This document shows, one piece after another, positions 1-8,928 of a stretch of DNA of 64,000 nt (position 1 is the first letter of the stretch; each line of letters starts with the position of its first letter). The stretch comes from Limibacter armeniacum. Its GTDB lineage: Bacteria; Bacteroidota; Bacteroidia; Cytophagales; Flammeovirgaceae. The notes beneath the pieces were generated by a model that saw nothing but the letters and a program-made list of their open reading frames with translations, ran no database searches and was not told the origin of the DNA. Position numbers and translations under genes: made by a program. The DNA lies in contig NZ_JBAJNO010000009.1 in the NCBI RefSeq assembly GCF_036880985.1, forward strand, positions 248,001-312,000. Direction: 5' to 3'.

Positions 1-911
1 TTGGTAACGATGTGTTCAGGTTAGCTTTTCATAAAGCCAATGGGATGATTAGCAATTTCACTTATAAAGGTGAGAAAATCATGTTAGCAGGGCCTATTGT
101 AAACCTTTGGCGAAGCCCGACAGACAATGATGAAGGTTCCCAATTTAACCCTGATCCCCGTGTTCAATTTCACGGACCCCTCTGGCGAAAAATGGGATTA
201 GACAGCCTTACGCTTAAAAAGGTAGAGGTAGAAACTGAAAAGACATCAGCTAACAGTATAACTCTTATCGTTAGTGGAAATCTGGCAAGTAAAAAAGTAG
301 ATTATGACCTCCAAACCACTTATCAGATTTTTGGGAATGGTGACATTCAGATAAGAAACTCACTAACCAGAAATAATTTTTGGAGCCTGAGTACACCACC
401 ATTACCTAAAGTAGGCTGTCAACTGTACTTCTCTCACGATTTTGACAATATCAAATGGTGGGGAAAAGGACCTCAGGAAAATTACCCTGACAGACAAAGC
501 GGATACAAAATGGGAATCTATGCTGCTCAAGTAAAAGAGCTGCAAGTCCCTTATATCAGGCCACAGGAAAATGGCAACAGAACACATGTTAATTGGGCGA
601 CACTTACAAACTCAAATGGAAAAGGAATTATGGTAATTGGCAAAGAAATGAATATTAGCGCACATCATTATTCCATCGATAACCTGTCAACTGCTAATCA
701 TCTCAAAGACTTGAAAGATGGTGAGTTCTTGACTTTTAATGTAGACTATAAGCAATCAGGGTTGGGCAGTGAAAGTTTTCTTTACAACTTTTCCAAGGAA
801 TCACTACTGAAAGAAAAACAATACAGCTGGAGTTTCAGAATTTCACCCATTGACCTTTCAACAGAAAAGATAGAAGATAAGCTGAAATACCAATTAGGGT
901 TTGGTCTTTAG
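1..911 (+). CDS. Beta-galactosidase, GH2 family, C-terminal part (5' end outside window)
   Basis: This is the tail of a large LacZ-type glycoside hydrolase of family 2. The reading frame is open from base 3, so the gene begins upstream of the window; the GTG at 12 is internal. The visible ~300 residues match the beta-galactosidase small-chain domain (domain 5). A segment like the LacZ 'TRAPLDND' stretch appears early (NLWRSPTDND), and a WWGKGPQENYPDR segment matches the conserved GPQENYPDR of LacZ. The catalytic glutamates lie in the missing upstream part, so activity cannot be judged. It would hydrolyse terminal beta-galactosides. Family assignment is firm; the exact substrate is not known. 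Confidence 0.9.
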   Translation, partial: GNDVFRLAFHKANGMISNFTYKGEKIMLAGPIVNLWRSPTDNDEGSQFNPDPRVQFHGPLWRKMGLDSLTLKKVEVETEKTSANSITLIVSGNLASKKVDYDLQTTYQIFGNGDIQIRNSLTRNNFWSLSTPPLPKVGCQLYFSHDFDNIKWWGKGPQENYPDRQSGYKMGIYAAQVKELQVPYIRPQENGNRTHVNWATLTNSNGKGIMVIGKEMNISAHHYSIDNLSTANHLKDLKDGEFLTFNVDYKQSGLGSESFLYNFSKESLLKEKQYSWSFRISPIDLSTEKIEDKLKYQLGFGL

Positions 912-971
912 AATCAGGTTGGGTTGATATCAAAAGTTCAACAATTATTATTTTAATTTGAATCCCATTAT

Positions 972-1016
972 AAACGACTTGTACTTGGCTTCACAAACAA
1001 TGTACAGGTCGTTTTT
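972..1016 (+). terminator. Rho-independent terminator after the beta-galactosidase
   Basis: A 12-bp stem (973-984 with 1002-1013, one G-T pair) and a 17-nt loop are followed by a T run. It lies 61 bases after the stop codon. Confidence 0.8.
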
Positions 1017-1506
1017 TCATTTCTGTTCTTTAACTGAACAATAACAACACACAAAACATCACAGAACTGTACAGTGTATGCTTTAGCAAGCATCAAAAAT
1101 CGTTTACTTTTTACATGTTGTTATTGCATAATAAGTATTTTACGGTTTTATTTATATCATAATTTCCATCTTGAATATTGTTTTCAAGAGACTTTCTCTA
1201 TAAAATCTGTACGCTTGCTGTTACAACGTAAAAATTCCAATATGTACTAATCTATTCATTGTTTACAATATCATTTTGTCAGTGGATGTAACAAATGACC
1301 GATACAGGTCATGGATTACTGATACTATATTATCCTTTAGCTATTAACTAAGATTATTTTCACAAGCAAGTGATGTCTTGTGAATTGCAACAACTTGAGT
1401 ACATGTACCCTATACAGCAACAGCACACCTGATGATTACTATTCAGGCTGCTGTAAGTCTCATAATGGCTTTAAACTAATTAGACTTCTGAATAACCCAA
1501 ATCAAT
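1017..1506. other. Intergenic region with no gene seen
   Basis: AT-rich DNA between the beta-galactosidase terminator and the first MBOAT gene. No convincing reading frame, RNA gene or repeat is visible. The promoter for the acyltransferase genes must lie here, but no clear TTG/TAnnTTTG pair was found. Confidence 0.5.
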
Positions 1507-2955
1507 ATGTTATTTAACTCAATAGACTTTGCTTTTTTTTTACCCATCGTCTTTATACTGTACTGGTTCGTCTTCAATAAAAGCCTGAAAGCCCAGAATG
1601 CTTTCCTGCTGCTATGCAGCTACATTTTTTACGGATGGTGGGACGTTCGTTTTCTTTCCTTGATTGCCTTCAGCTCACTTGTTGATTACAGTATCGGACG
1701 AAAACTGTCCCATACAGAAGCGGAAGGAAAAAGAAAAATACTACTCTTTTTAAGCCTAGCCATCAATCTTGGTTTTTTAGGTGTATTCAAATATTACAAT
1801 TTCTTTGCAGAAAGCTTTGCTGATGCATTCTCATTAATGGGTAAAAATATAGATGCGGCCCGACTTAATATTATTCTTCCTGTCGGAATCAGCTTCTATA
1901 CATTTCAGACACTAAGCTACTCCATTGATGTATACCGAAGAAAACTCCAGCCATCCTCTGACATCATTTCCTTTTTCACTTTTGTAAGTTTCTTTCCTCA
2001 ACTGGTTGCCGGACCTATCGAAAGGGCCACGAACTTATTGCCACAATTTGAACGGAACAGACAGTTTGATTATGCGAAAGCAGTTGATGGCATGAGGCAA
2101 ATACTGTGGGGGCTATTTAAGAAAATTGTCATTGCTGATAATTGTGCCATGCTGGTCAATGATATATTCGCCAATTACACTGAATATTCCGGCAGCACAT
2201 TACTGTTGGGTGCTTTCTTTTTTGCATTTCAAATTTATGGAGACTTTTCCGGGTATTCTGATATAGCCATTGGCTGTGCCAGACTCTTTGGCTTTAACTT
2301 TATGAGAAATTTTGCCTTCCCCTATTTCTCAAGAGATATAGCAGAATTCTGGAGACGTTGGCATATTTCACTATCCACCTGGTTTAGAGATTATCTCTAC
2401 ATTCCATTGGGAGGAAGTAAAGGAGGCTCATACATGAAACTCAAAAACACTTTCATCATATTTATCGTCAGCGGCTTTTGGCATGGTGCAAACTGGACTT
2501 TTGTTGTATGGGGTTTTTTAAATGCACTGTTTTTCTTGCCTCTGCTGTTAGCTGCTTCCAACCGAAACAATATTGATACACTAGCCAAAGGCAAATTGCT
2601 ACCTTCCTTTAAAGAACTGTTAGGAGTAGTCAGCACATTTGCACTCACCTTACTGGCCTGGATTTTTTTTAGGGCAGCAGATATCTCTACAGCATTTGCC
2701 TATATAGATGGCATCTTTTCAAAAAGCTTTTTCAGCATTCCTGAGATTGATATCAAAACTTTGGTGTTTGTACTGATTCATATCGTATTGCTGCTCATGG
2801 TTGAATGGCTACAGAGAGAGAAAGAACATGGACTGGAGTTCAAAAACTTATCTATACCTAAACCATTCAGATGGAGCATGTACATAATGCTTTCATTTTA
2901 CCTGCTGACCTTTGGTATTTTTGAAGAAACTGAATTTATCTACTTTGCTTTCTGA
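1507..2955 (+). CDS. MBOAT family O-acyltransferase (AlgI-like), copy 1
   Basis: A polytopic inner-membrane acyltransferase of the MBOAT superfamily, 482 residues, close to the usual AlgI length. These proteins carry acyl groups, usually acetyl, across the membrane for transfer to an exported polysaccharide. Hydrophobic segments run through the protein. The conserved RRWH motif places His286, and the GFWHGANW motif places the presumed catalytic His326. The next gene, encoding an SGNH-like protein, follows after 5 bp, so the two are probably co-transcribed and act together. A second pair of the same kind follows at 4065-6391. The family is certain; the glycan substrate is unknown. Confidence 0.95.
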   Translation: MLFNSIDFAFFLPIVFILYWFVFNKSLKAQNAFLLLCSYIFYGWWDVRFLSLIAFSSLVDYSIGRKLSHTEAEGKRKILLFLSLAINLGFLGVFKYYNFFAESFADAFSLMGKNIDAARLNIILPVGISFYTFQTLSYSIDVYRRKLQPSSDIISFFTFVSFFPQLVAGPIERATNLLPQFERNRQFDYAKAVDGMRQILWGLFKKIVIADNCAMLVNDIFANYTEYSGSTLLLGAFFFAFQIYGDFSGYSDIAIGCARLFGFNFMRNFAFPYFSRDIAEFWRRWHISLSTWFRDYLYIPLGGSKGGSYMKLKNTFIIFIVSGFWHGANWTFVVWGFLNALFFLPLLLAASNRNNIDTLAKGKLLPSFKELLGVVSTFALTLLAWIFFRAADISTAFAYIDGIFSKSFFSIPEIDIKTLVFVLIHIVLLLMVEWLQREKEHGLEFKNLSIPKPFRWSMYIMLSFYLLTFGIFEETEFIYFAF

Positions 2956-2960
2956 TTACT

Positions 2961-3902
2961 ATGAAAAAGTTCCTGTTCAATATCGTTGCATTTGTCTTGA
3001 TCGCTTTCACAACCTTGATGATCTGTGTCATGAGTACCTCTGCTATTGTAGACAGTAAAGAGTTCAATAATGGGTCTACCGAAAGCAATACACTAGTTTT
3101 TCATGAGAATGAACAATATGACCTGATGATATCCGGCATATCACACGCCCGATTTTTCTCCCGCTACCAACATCACCAGATTGTAGAGGGGCTTTTAGAT
3201 AAAAAAATGATTAACATAGGACAAGGTTCCAATATTTGCGGTGTCAATGAGCAGTATTTTTATTTAAGATTCTTTTTAGATCAAGGCAATACAACTAGGC
3301 AATTGGTTTATTTTCTTTCTCCTCCTATGCTCTATTCTGAAACTTTACCGATTGCGTCCAATACTTTCGACTACGAAAGATTTGACTTCAGTTTTTTATG
3401 GGCGTACCTGAACTCTGAAAGTGAAAATAAAAGACAAAGGATCTTTTCCTATATCAAGTCAAAACTTAAGCCCAGCTGGCTTTTCCATAATGGCAGCAAA
3501 CAAAATGGCATATACAACAAATTAGACAAGATTGATCAGGATGTTGTCAAAAAAGGGTTTATAGAGGCATATGGTGAAAACGGACCAAGTAATGATCGCT
3601 TCTTAAAATCCTGTAAGGTATTGGAAGAAGAAATAATATTCTGTCAGAAACATGGCATATCATTCGCCTTCGTGATTCCGCCAGCTTTATTTGGAAAATG
3701 GCCTGGGCATCAAGAAGTAGTAAAATTTGCTGAAAGAATGCATCAGCAATACAGCATTCAATACTATGATCATGCTGAAGCAGTTTTAGAGCCTACTTTA
3801 TATAAAGACCACCATCACTTAAACACTGAAGGTATCAAGTATTATACTGCTCACTACCTCAAGGATATTATAAATGAAAAAGATCTCATTACCGGAAATT
3901 AA
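2961..3902 (+). CDS. Membrane-anchored SGNH-like acyl-transfer partner protein, copy 1
   Basis: A 313-residue protein with one N-terminal membrane segment (about residues 5-29) and a periplasmic domain. A GISH stretch (59-62) sits where SGNH hydrolases have GDSH, keeping the serine (Ser61) but not the aspartate. Near the C-terminus a DHHH stretch (Asp283, His286) fits the DxxH block of that fold. In AlgI/AlgX- and PatA/PatB-type systems the SGNH partner receives the acyl group from the MBOAT protein and passes it to the sugar, and that role is inferred here from the 5-bp spacing to the upstream MBOAT gene. Overall sequence is too divergent to name an orthologue. Confidence 0.65.
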   Translation: MKKFLFNIVAFVLIAFTTLMICVMSTSAIVDSKEFNNGSTESNTLVFHENEQYDLMISGISHARFFSRYQHHQIVEGLLDKKMINIGQGSNICGVNEQYFYLRFFLDQGNTTRQLVYFLSPPMLYSETLPIASNTFDYERFDFSFLWAYLNSESENKRQRIFSYIKSKLKPSWLFHNGSKQNGIYNKLDKIDQDVVKKGFIEAYGENGPSNDRFLKSCKVLEEEIIFCQKHGISFAFVIPPALFGKWPGHQEVVKFAERMHQQYSIQYYDHAEAVLEPTLYKDHHHLNTEGIKYYTAHYLKDIINEKDLITGN

Positions 3903-4064
3903 AACCTATGAACCACTATCAACAAAACTCTAGCTGAAGCTAAAAAAGAGGAGAAGTGATCCTCTCACTTGATTTAATAACAATACACAAAGTGACAAAA
4001 CAAACAAAAACCACTGTCACATACCCAATAGCTAAAACTGATAACTACTTAATCAAAAGCATCT

Positions 4065-5501
4065 ATGATTTTCAATAGTATCCCTTTTCTGGCTTTTATT
4101 ATTGCTGTCATCCCGATATTCTACTTACTCAAAGGAAGGATGCGAATGCTCTTTATTCTACTTTCAAGCTATTTTTTCTATGGCTGGTGGGATTGGCGAT
4201 TTCTAAGCCTTATTGTTTTCAGTACTTTCTCTGATTACCTGATTGGATATCAGATTGGAAAAACACAAAGTGAAACCAATAGAAAGCTACTACTGATCTT
4301 GAGCCTGATCACCAATTTGGGGATGTTGGCCTTCTTCAAGTATTTTAACTTCTTTATAGACTCTTTGGACTCAACTTTAGGAGTGATTGGCTTACCTCCT
4401 TCAGGTGTGGTATTGCATATTATACTTCCTGTCGGAATCTCATTCTACACTTTCCAAACACTGAGCTATACCATAGATGTTTACAGAAAGGAAATACCTG
4501 TAGAGACCGATTTTCTAAAGTTTGCTTCCTATATCTCATTTTTCCCTCAGCTTGTAGCAGGACCCATTGTAAGAGCGGCAGACTTTCTTCCACAAATGAA
4601 TGATATGAACAAGGGACCTGAGCTAAAAAACATTCTGAAAGGGCTTGACCTTGTAATGATCGGATATTTCAAAAAGGTGGTCATAGCTGATTCTCTTTCG
4701 CCTCTAGTAGGACAGATTTTTGAGAACCAAGCCAACTTCAATTCCATCAACCTGATTATCGGAATGGTATTTTTCACCTTCCAGATCTACTGCGATTTCT
4801 CTGGGTACTCTGATATTGCTATCGGTTTTGCAAGAATGATGGGATTTGAATTTCCCAAAAACTTTAACCTTCCTTTTATTTCCAGATCGTTTTCTGAGTT
4901 TTGGAGAAGGTGGCACACCTCCCTTTCATCATGGCTCCGTGACTACCTATACATCTCTATGGGAGGAAACAGGAAAGGAAAGTTTAATACCTATCGTAAC
5001 CTGATGCTGACCATGGTATTGGGAGGTCTTTGGCATGGTGCAAGCTGGAACTTTATTGGTTGGGGTATCTTGCATGGCAGTTATCTGGTAATCGAAAGGT
5101 TATGGGTTACCAACCTCAAAAGAATAGACCTTTACCCAAAAAGTGGCATATTCCACAAGGTGTTTGAAGGACTCGGAATTATAATCGTATTCTCAGGAGT
5201 CTGTATTGCCTTTGTGATGTTCCGAACTGTTGACTTCAACCACACATGGAGCTACCTCACTGGAGCTTTTGCTTTCAATGGTATGTCTTTGGCTTCAATT
5301 GTCAACAAGTTCCATGTAATGAAAGGAATCCTGCTCATCTGTATTCTTTTCTTGATGGAAAACCTGAACTTACGCTACAACTTACAACGCTTTGTTAGCT
5401 ACTCTCCAATACTTCGTGCAGGTATGTATGCCGTTGTTATATGGATCATCTCATTTGCGGGAACTTTTTTGGATAACCAATTTATTTACTTCCAATTCTG
5501 A
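4065..5501 (+). CDS. MBOAT family O-acyltransferase (AlgI-like), copy 2
   Basis: A second MBOAT transmembrane acyltransferase of 478 residues, clearly related to the product of 1507-2955. Shared landmarks include a FYGWWDxRFLSLI segment near the N-terminus, LPVGISFYTFQTLSY, and the two histidine motifs RRWH (His284) and GLWHGASW (His324, presumed catalytic). It precedes its own SGNH-like partner by 5 bp, exactly as in the first pair. The repeat of the whole two-gene unit suggests two acyl-transfer routes, or one system with two acceptors. The 162-bp gap before it contains only a weak hairpin (3947-3965), so read-through from the first pair is possible. Confidence 0.95.
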   Translation: MIFNSIPFLAFIIAVIPIFYLLKGRMRMLFILLSSYFFYGWWDWRFLSLIVFSTFSDYLIGYQIGKTQSETNRKLLLILSLITNLGMLAFFKYFNFFIDSLDSTLGVIGLPPSGVVLHIILPVGISFYTFQTLSYTIDVYRKEIPVETDFLKFASYISFFPQLVAGPIVRAADFLPQMNDMNKGPELKNILKGLDLVMIGYFKKVVIADSLSPLVGQIFENQANFNSINLIIGMVFFTFQIYCDFSGYSDIAIGFARMMGFEFPKNFNLPFISRSFSEFWRRWHTSLSSWLRDYLYISMGGNRKGKFNTYRNLMLTMVLGGLWHGASWNFIGWGILHGSYLVIERLWVTNLKRIDLYPKSGIFHKVFEGLGIIIVFSGVCIAFVMFRTVDFNHTWSYLTGAFAFNGMSLASIVNKFHVMKGILLICILFLMENLNLRYNLQRFVSYSPILRAGMYAVVIWIISFAGTFLDNQFIYFQF

Positions 5502-5506
5502 TTAAC

Positions 5507-6391
5507 ATGAAAAAGAACTATAAACTTACACTTTGGCTGGTTTCATTCATTATCATATTGTTTGCTGGAGACAGACTTTTATCTGCTGCATTGATGCATC
5601 TGGTCGACAGTTCAGAATTCCGTTACTCAAGAATGTACCGAGGAGAAGCACAATGTGACATCTTATTGGTTGGCAATTCAAGAGGGTTACCACTATACCA
5701 GCCTTACATTGAGAATGAGACGGGGAAAAAGACATTTAACATCAGTTACAATGGCTTACCTACAAAAGTAGCCTTGCCCCTGCTTGAAGATTATTTTGAA
5801 ATGTATGAACCTCCCAAGACTGTATTGATTGAGGCTACAATGGGAGGTCAGCGTCCAGAGCTGACAGAGAATTTCAAACTTTATACAGACAAATCTGAAA
5901 GGCTAAGAGGTGTCTTAATGGATACAAATCCCAAAGCCCTTTTCTTTTCTGAAATGTTCCATCTGTACAAGTTCAATAGTGAAGTCTTTCAACGTTCTCT
6001 ATACTACATGGATAAAAGTGATACCACTTGGCTTAACGACAGGGTTATCAACACTCGATTGCTAGATAAAAAATATATGAAGCAATTTGACGTCAAGCTT
6101 GACGAAAGAGCAGTAGATGACTTCAACAAGATCATAGACCTCTGCAAGAGCAAAGGGTCTGAAGTACACTTTATCGTAAGTCCGTACTATCCTGAATTCC
6201 GTAATACCGCATCAAACTTTGATGCCTACAAAGAGGCCTTAAGTGAAAGGATTGGCCATCCTTTATACGACTACAGCCTTCTGATCAATGACCCGACTGC
6301 CTTTGCTGATTACCTGCATATCAACAAGAAAGGAAGTAAAACATACATTAAAAAGATGCATGAGGATGGTATTTTGATTAGTCTAAACTAG
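5507..6391 (+). CDS. Membrane-anchored SGNH-like acyl-transfer partner protein, copy 2
   Basis: A 294-residue protein with one N-terminal membrane helix (about residues 8-30), then a periplasmic domain. The block I serine is in GNSRG (Ser58), again without the usual aspartate, and the C-terminal DYLH (Asp268, His271) matches the DxxH block of SGNH proteins. It has the same architecture as the product of 2961-3902 but low sequence identity to it. It follows the second MBOAT gene by 5 bp. The likely role is final acyl transfer to an exported glycan. This is inferred from fold motifs and context. Confidence 0.6.
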   Translation: MKKNYKLTLWLVSFIIILFAGDRLLSAALMHLVDSSEFRYSRMYRGEAQCDILLVGNSRGLPLYQPYIENETGKKTFNISYNGLPTKVALPLLEDYFEMYEPPKTVLIEATMGGQRPELTENFKLYTDKSERLRGVLMDTNPKALFFSEMFHLYKFNSEVFQRSLYYMDKSDTTWLNDRVINTRLLDKKYMKQFDVKLDERAVDDFNKIIDLCKSKGSEVHFIVSPYYPEFRNTASNFDAYKEALSERIGHPLYDYSLLINDPTAFADYLHINKKGSKTYIKKMHEDGILISLN

Positions 6392-6419
6392 ATATAGACT
6401 TACTCATCTTCAAAATATC

Positions 6420-6455
6420 AAGCCTGTCAAGATCTAATTTTGACAGGCTTTTTTT
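6420..6455 (+). terminator. Rho-independent terminator after the MBOAT/SGNH genes
   Basis: A perfect 11-bp stem (6420-6430 with 6440-6450) with a 9-nt loop and a T run, 28 bases after the stop codon. Confidence 0.9.
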
Positions 6456-6516
6456 AAAACCAACCATTTATGCTTTATTGGAAAATACGGTATCCTATTA
6501 GTTAAAATAATTATTG

Positions 6517-6540
6517 TAATTTTGACATTTAGTATTTTTG
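6517..6540 (+). promoter_or_regulatory. Candidate -7 elements upstream of the TetR gene
   Basis: Two matches to the Bacteroidota -7 consensus TAnnTTTG lie here: TAATTTTG (6517-6524) and TATTTTTG (6533-6540). Neither has a TTG at the ideal 18-20 nt spacing upstream, so this is a candidate only. Either would give a leader of about 55-75 nt before the ATG at 6600. Confidence 0.35.
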
Positions 6541-6599
6541 TTCTAATTTATTAAAAGTAATTAAAAAGTAAGTTCTATTTGATAAGTTCAGAAGGGCCA

Positions 6600-7217
6600 A
6601 TGAGTACTAAGGAAAGAATACTGGCGGAATCCATTCAACTCTTCAATGAGAAAGGCTTTTCAAATAGTACCATGCGGGATATCGCCGAACGGGTGGGAAT
6701 CAGTCCCGGCAACCTTGCTTACCATTACAAAAACAAGGACTTCATCGTAGAGGAACTGTTTATGCAAATGGAAGAGGAACGGAAAAGCATGCTGACAGAA
6801 GCGCAACTGATTCCTTCATTTGACAATATCAACCTACAAGTCAGACAGATACTAGACCTTACTGATAAGTATCAGTTTTTCTATCTGGATGTCTTGGACA
6901 TTGTCAGGGCATATCCCAATCTGGCAGAAATGCACCGGAACTACATTGAAGGGCATATCCAGTATATCAAAGCGATGCTGGATCACTCGGTCGGTATTGG
7001 CAATATGAGACCTGAAGCTGTAAAAGGTCAATACCAAAGACTCGCCCATACGGTTTGGATGGTTATTTTCTTCTGGCTGATGCAGGAAAAGGTCAGAGGT
7101 GTTGAATCCACTTCAGAAGAACTGTATAAGGTACTGCAAGTCATGTGGGAACTGGTACTTCCCCATCTTACCGAACAGGGAATGCTACATTTTCAAAAAA
7201 TGGGCGCTTTCAGTTGA
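6600..7217 (+). CDS. TetR/AcrR family transcriptional regulator of the catabolic island
   Basis: A 205-residue repressor. The first ~50 residues form the TetR helix-turn-helix (STMRDIAERVGISPGNLAYHYKNK), and the remainder is an alpha-helical ligand-binding domain that also resembles the C-terminal domain common in Bacteroidota TetR proteins. I chose the ATG at 6600 over a TTG at 6579 because the HTH normally begins a few residues after the start. It is the first gene of the 6.6-18.1 kb catabolic set, 59 bp before the carboxylase gene and in the same direction. By analogy with AtuR and LiuR-type control it may sense a pathway acyl-CoA. The ligand is not known. Confidence 0.85.
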   Translation: MSTKERILAESIQLFNEKGFSNSTMRDIAERVGISPGNLAYHYKNKDFIVEELFMQMEEERKSMLTEAQLIPSFDNINLQVRQILDLTDKYQFFYLDVLDIVRAYPNLAEMHRNYIEGHIQYIKAMLDHSVGIGNMRPEAVKGQYQRLAHTVWMVIFFWLMQEKVRGVESTSEELYKVLQVMWELVLPHLTEQGMLHFQKMGAFS

Positions 7218-7276
7218 AAGTGTCCTGATAATAAAGAAACCCAAAACTAACGAAAAGACCATTCTGGTCAATTCAC

Positions 7277-8878
7277 ATGAGTATTATCAAATCCAACATC
7301 AATCCGCAATCTGTACAATTCAAGACCAATGCGGATGACATGAGACTCCTGCTTCAGAAGCTGGCAGAGAAAATGGAAGAAAGCCGTTTTCAGGGTAAGG
7401 AAAAGCATATTGCCAAAGCCCGCAGTAAGGGTAAGTTATTGGCAAGGGAAAGGCTTGAGTTACTGCTTGATCAGGATTCACCTTTTCTGGAGCTATTGCC
7501 TTTAGCAGGCTTAGGCGGAAAAGGTTTCGGACCCGGTGGTACCACGGTTGGTGGAGTCGGATTTGTAGAAGGAAGGCTCTGTATGGTAATCTCCAATGTG
7601 GGTACCAACAAAGGTGGCTCCGTAGATTATGCCACGCTTCAGAAAAGCCTTCGGCTTAGTGAGATTGCCGCTGAAAATGCCTTGCCTGTCATCAACCTGG
7701 TGGAGTCGGCAGGAGCCAATCTTCCTGAACAGGCTCGAATCTTCAACTATGGGGGCGCCAGTTTCAAGGAAATTACACGACGTTCACGAAATGGCATACC
7801 AACCATCTCAGTTGTGTTTGGCAACAGTACAGCAGGAGGTGCCTATGTTCCAGGTATGTCAGACTATGCTATCTTCATTAAGCAACAGGCAAAAGTATTT
7901 CTGGCTGGTCCGCCACTGGTGAAAATGGCAACCAATGAAATAGTGGATGATGAATCTTTGGGAGGTGCCGAAATGCATTCCCGAACCTCAGGCGTATCTG
8001 ACTACCTCGCAGAAGATGAACTGGATGGTATCAGGATTGCTAGGGAAATAATTTCCAACCTCAAAAAGCCCGACACACACTTTATCCCTGATCCTTCGAG
8101 CATCAAAAACCCAGTTTACGATACGGAAGAGTTGTTAGGTATTGTCTCCTCAGATATCAAAGTTCCATTTGATGCCAGAGAGGTAATCGCCCGTATTGTA
8201 GATGGTTCAGATTTTTCAGAGTTCAAGCCTGAATATGGCAGTACACTGGTAACCGGATTTGCTAAGATTCACGGCTATCAAGTTGGAATATTGGCCAACA
8301 ATGGCGTACTGTTTTCTGAATCAGCCAACAAGGGCACCCACTTTATTCAGCTCTGTAACCAGAATGATATTCCACTTCTGTATTTACAGAACATAACGGG
8401 TTTTATGGTAGGTAAGCAATATGAGGAAGGGGGTATTATTAAACACGGCGCAAAACTGATCAATGCCGTTACCAACAGTACTGTCCCTGCCATTACCATC
8501 ATGATGGGCGCCTCTTTTGGTGCTGGTAACTATGCCATGAACGGCAGGGCTTACGAACCACGATTCCTTTTTTCCTACCCCAATGCCCGAATTGCTGTGA
8601 TGGGCCCTGAACAACTGACAGGTGTAATGGAAATCATTCAACGTGAAGCGGCACAAAAAGCGGGGCTACCTTTTGATGAGCAACAGGCTGAAGCCATGCG
8701 AACTTATATGATGGGTGAGGTGGAAAAACAATCCGATGCCTTTTATTCCACAGGACAACTTTGGGATGATGGGATTATTGACCCAAGAGAGACCCGAAAC
8801 TACTTAGGATTCTGTTTGGCTATCGTCAACAATATTCTGATCAAAGGCAGCAAGGAGTATGGTGTCTTCAGAATGTAA
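7277..8878 (+). CDS. Acyl-CoA carboxylase, carboxyltransferase (beta) subunit, MCC/geranyl-CoA carboxylase type
   Basis: The carboxyltransferase subunit of a biotin-dependent acyl-CoA carboxylase, 533 residues. It has two crotonase-fold halves: the N-terminal half carries [15 protein letters not shown] and the C-terminal half [19 protein letters not shown]. Both are typical of methylcrotonyl-CoA and geranyl-CoA carboxylases rather than propionyl-CoA carboxylase. The segment where MCC proteins have a FNQA-type sequence instead reads NYGGASF, which I recall as closer to the geranyl-CoA group; this is an inference. The biotin carboxylase subunit is encoded two genes downstream. A small palindrome (7257-7269) lies just before the start. 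It would carboxylate the gamma carbon of a branched enoyl-CoA. Confidence 0.85.
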   Translation: MSIIKSNINPQSVQFKTNADDMRLLLQKLAEKMEESRFQGKEKHIAKARSKGKLLARERLELLLDQDSPFLELLPLAGLGGKGFGPGGTTVGGVGFVEGRLCMVISNVGTNKGGSVDYATLQKSLRLSEIAAENALPVINLVESAGANLPEQARIFNYGGASFKEITRRSRNGIPTISVVFGNSTAGGAYVPGMSDYAIFIKQQAKVFLAGPPLVKMATNEIVDDESLGGAEMHSRTSGVSDYLAEDELDGIRIAREIISNLKKPDTHFIPDPSSIKNPVYDTEELLGIVSSDIKVPFDAREVIARIVDGSDFSEFKPEYGSTLVTGFAKIHGYQVGILANNGVLFSESANKGTHFIQLCNQNDIPLLYLQNITGFMVGKQYEEGGIIKHGAKLINAVTNSTVPAITIMMGASFGAGNYAMNGRAYEPRFLFSYPNARIAVMGPEQLTGVMEIIQREAAQKAGLPFDEQQAEAMRTYMMGEVEKQSDAFYSTGQLWDDGIIDPRETRNYLGFCLAIVNNILIKGSKEYGVFRM

Positions 8879-8928
8879 TTAGAATTGAGACTGAATTAAC
8901 CTTAACCAATAACAATCACTGTTACTAT

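Noticed and set aside
7277-8878. Naming the carboxylase as propionyl-CoA or methylcrotonyl-CoA carboxylase
   Set aside because: The [12 protein letters not shown] region excludes the propionyl type, and the NYGGASF segment differs from MCC, but the geranyl-CoA assignment is not firm enough for a symbol.
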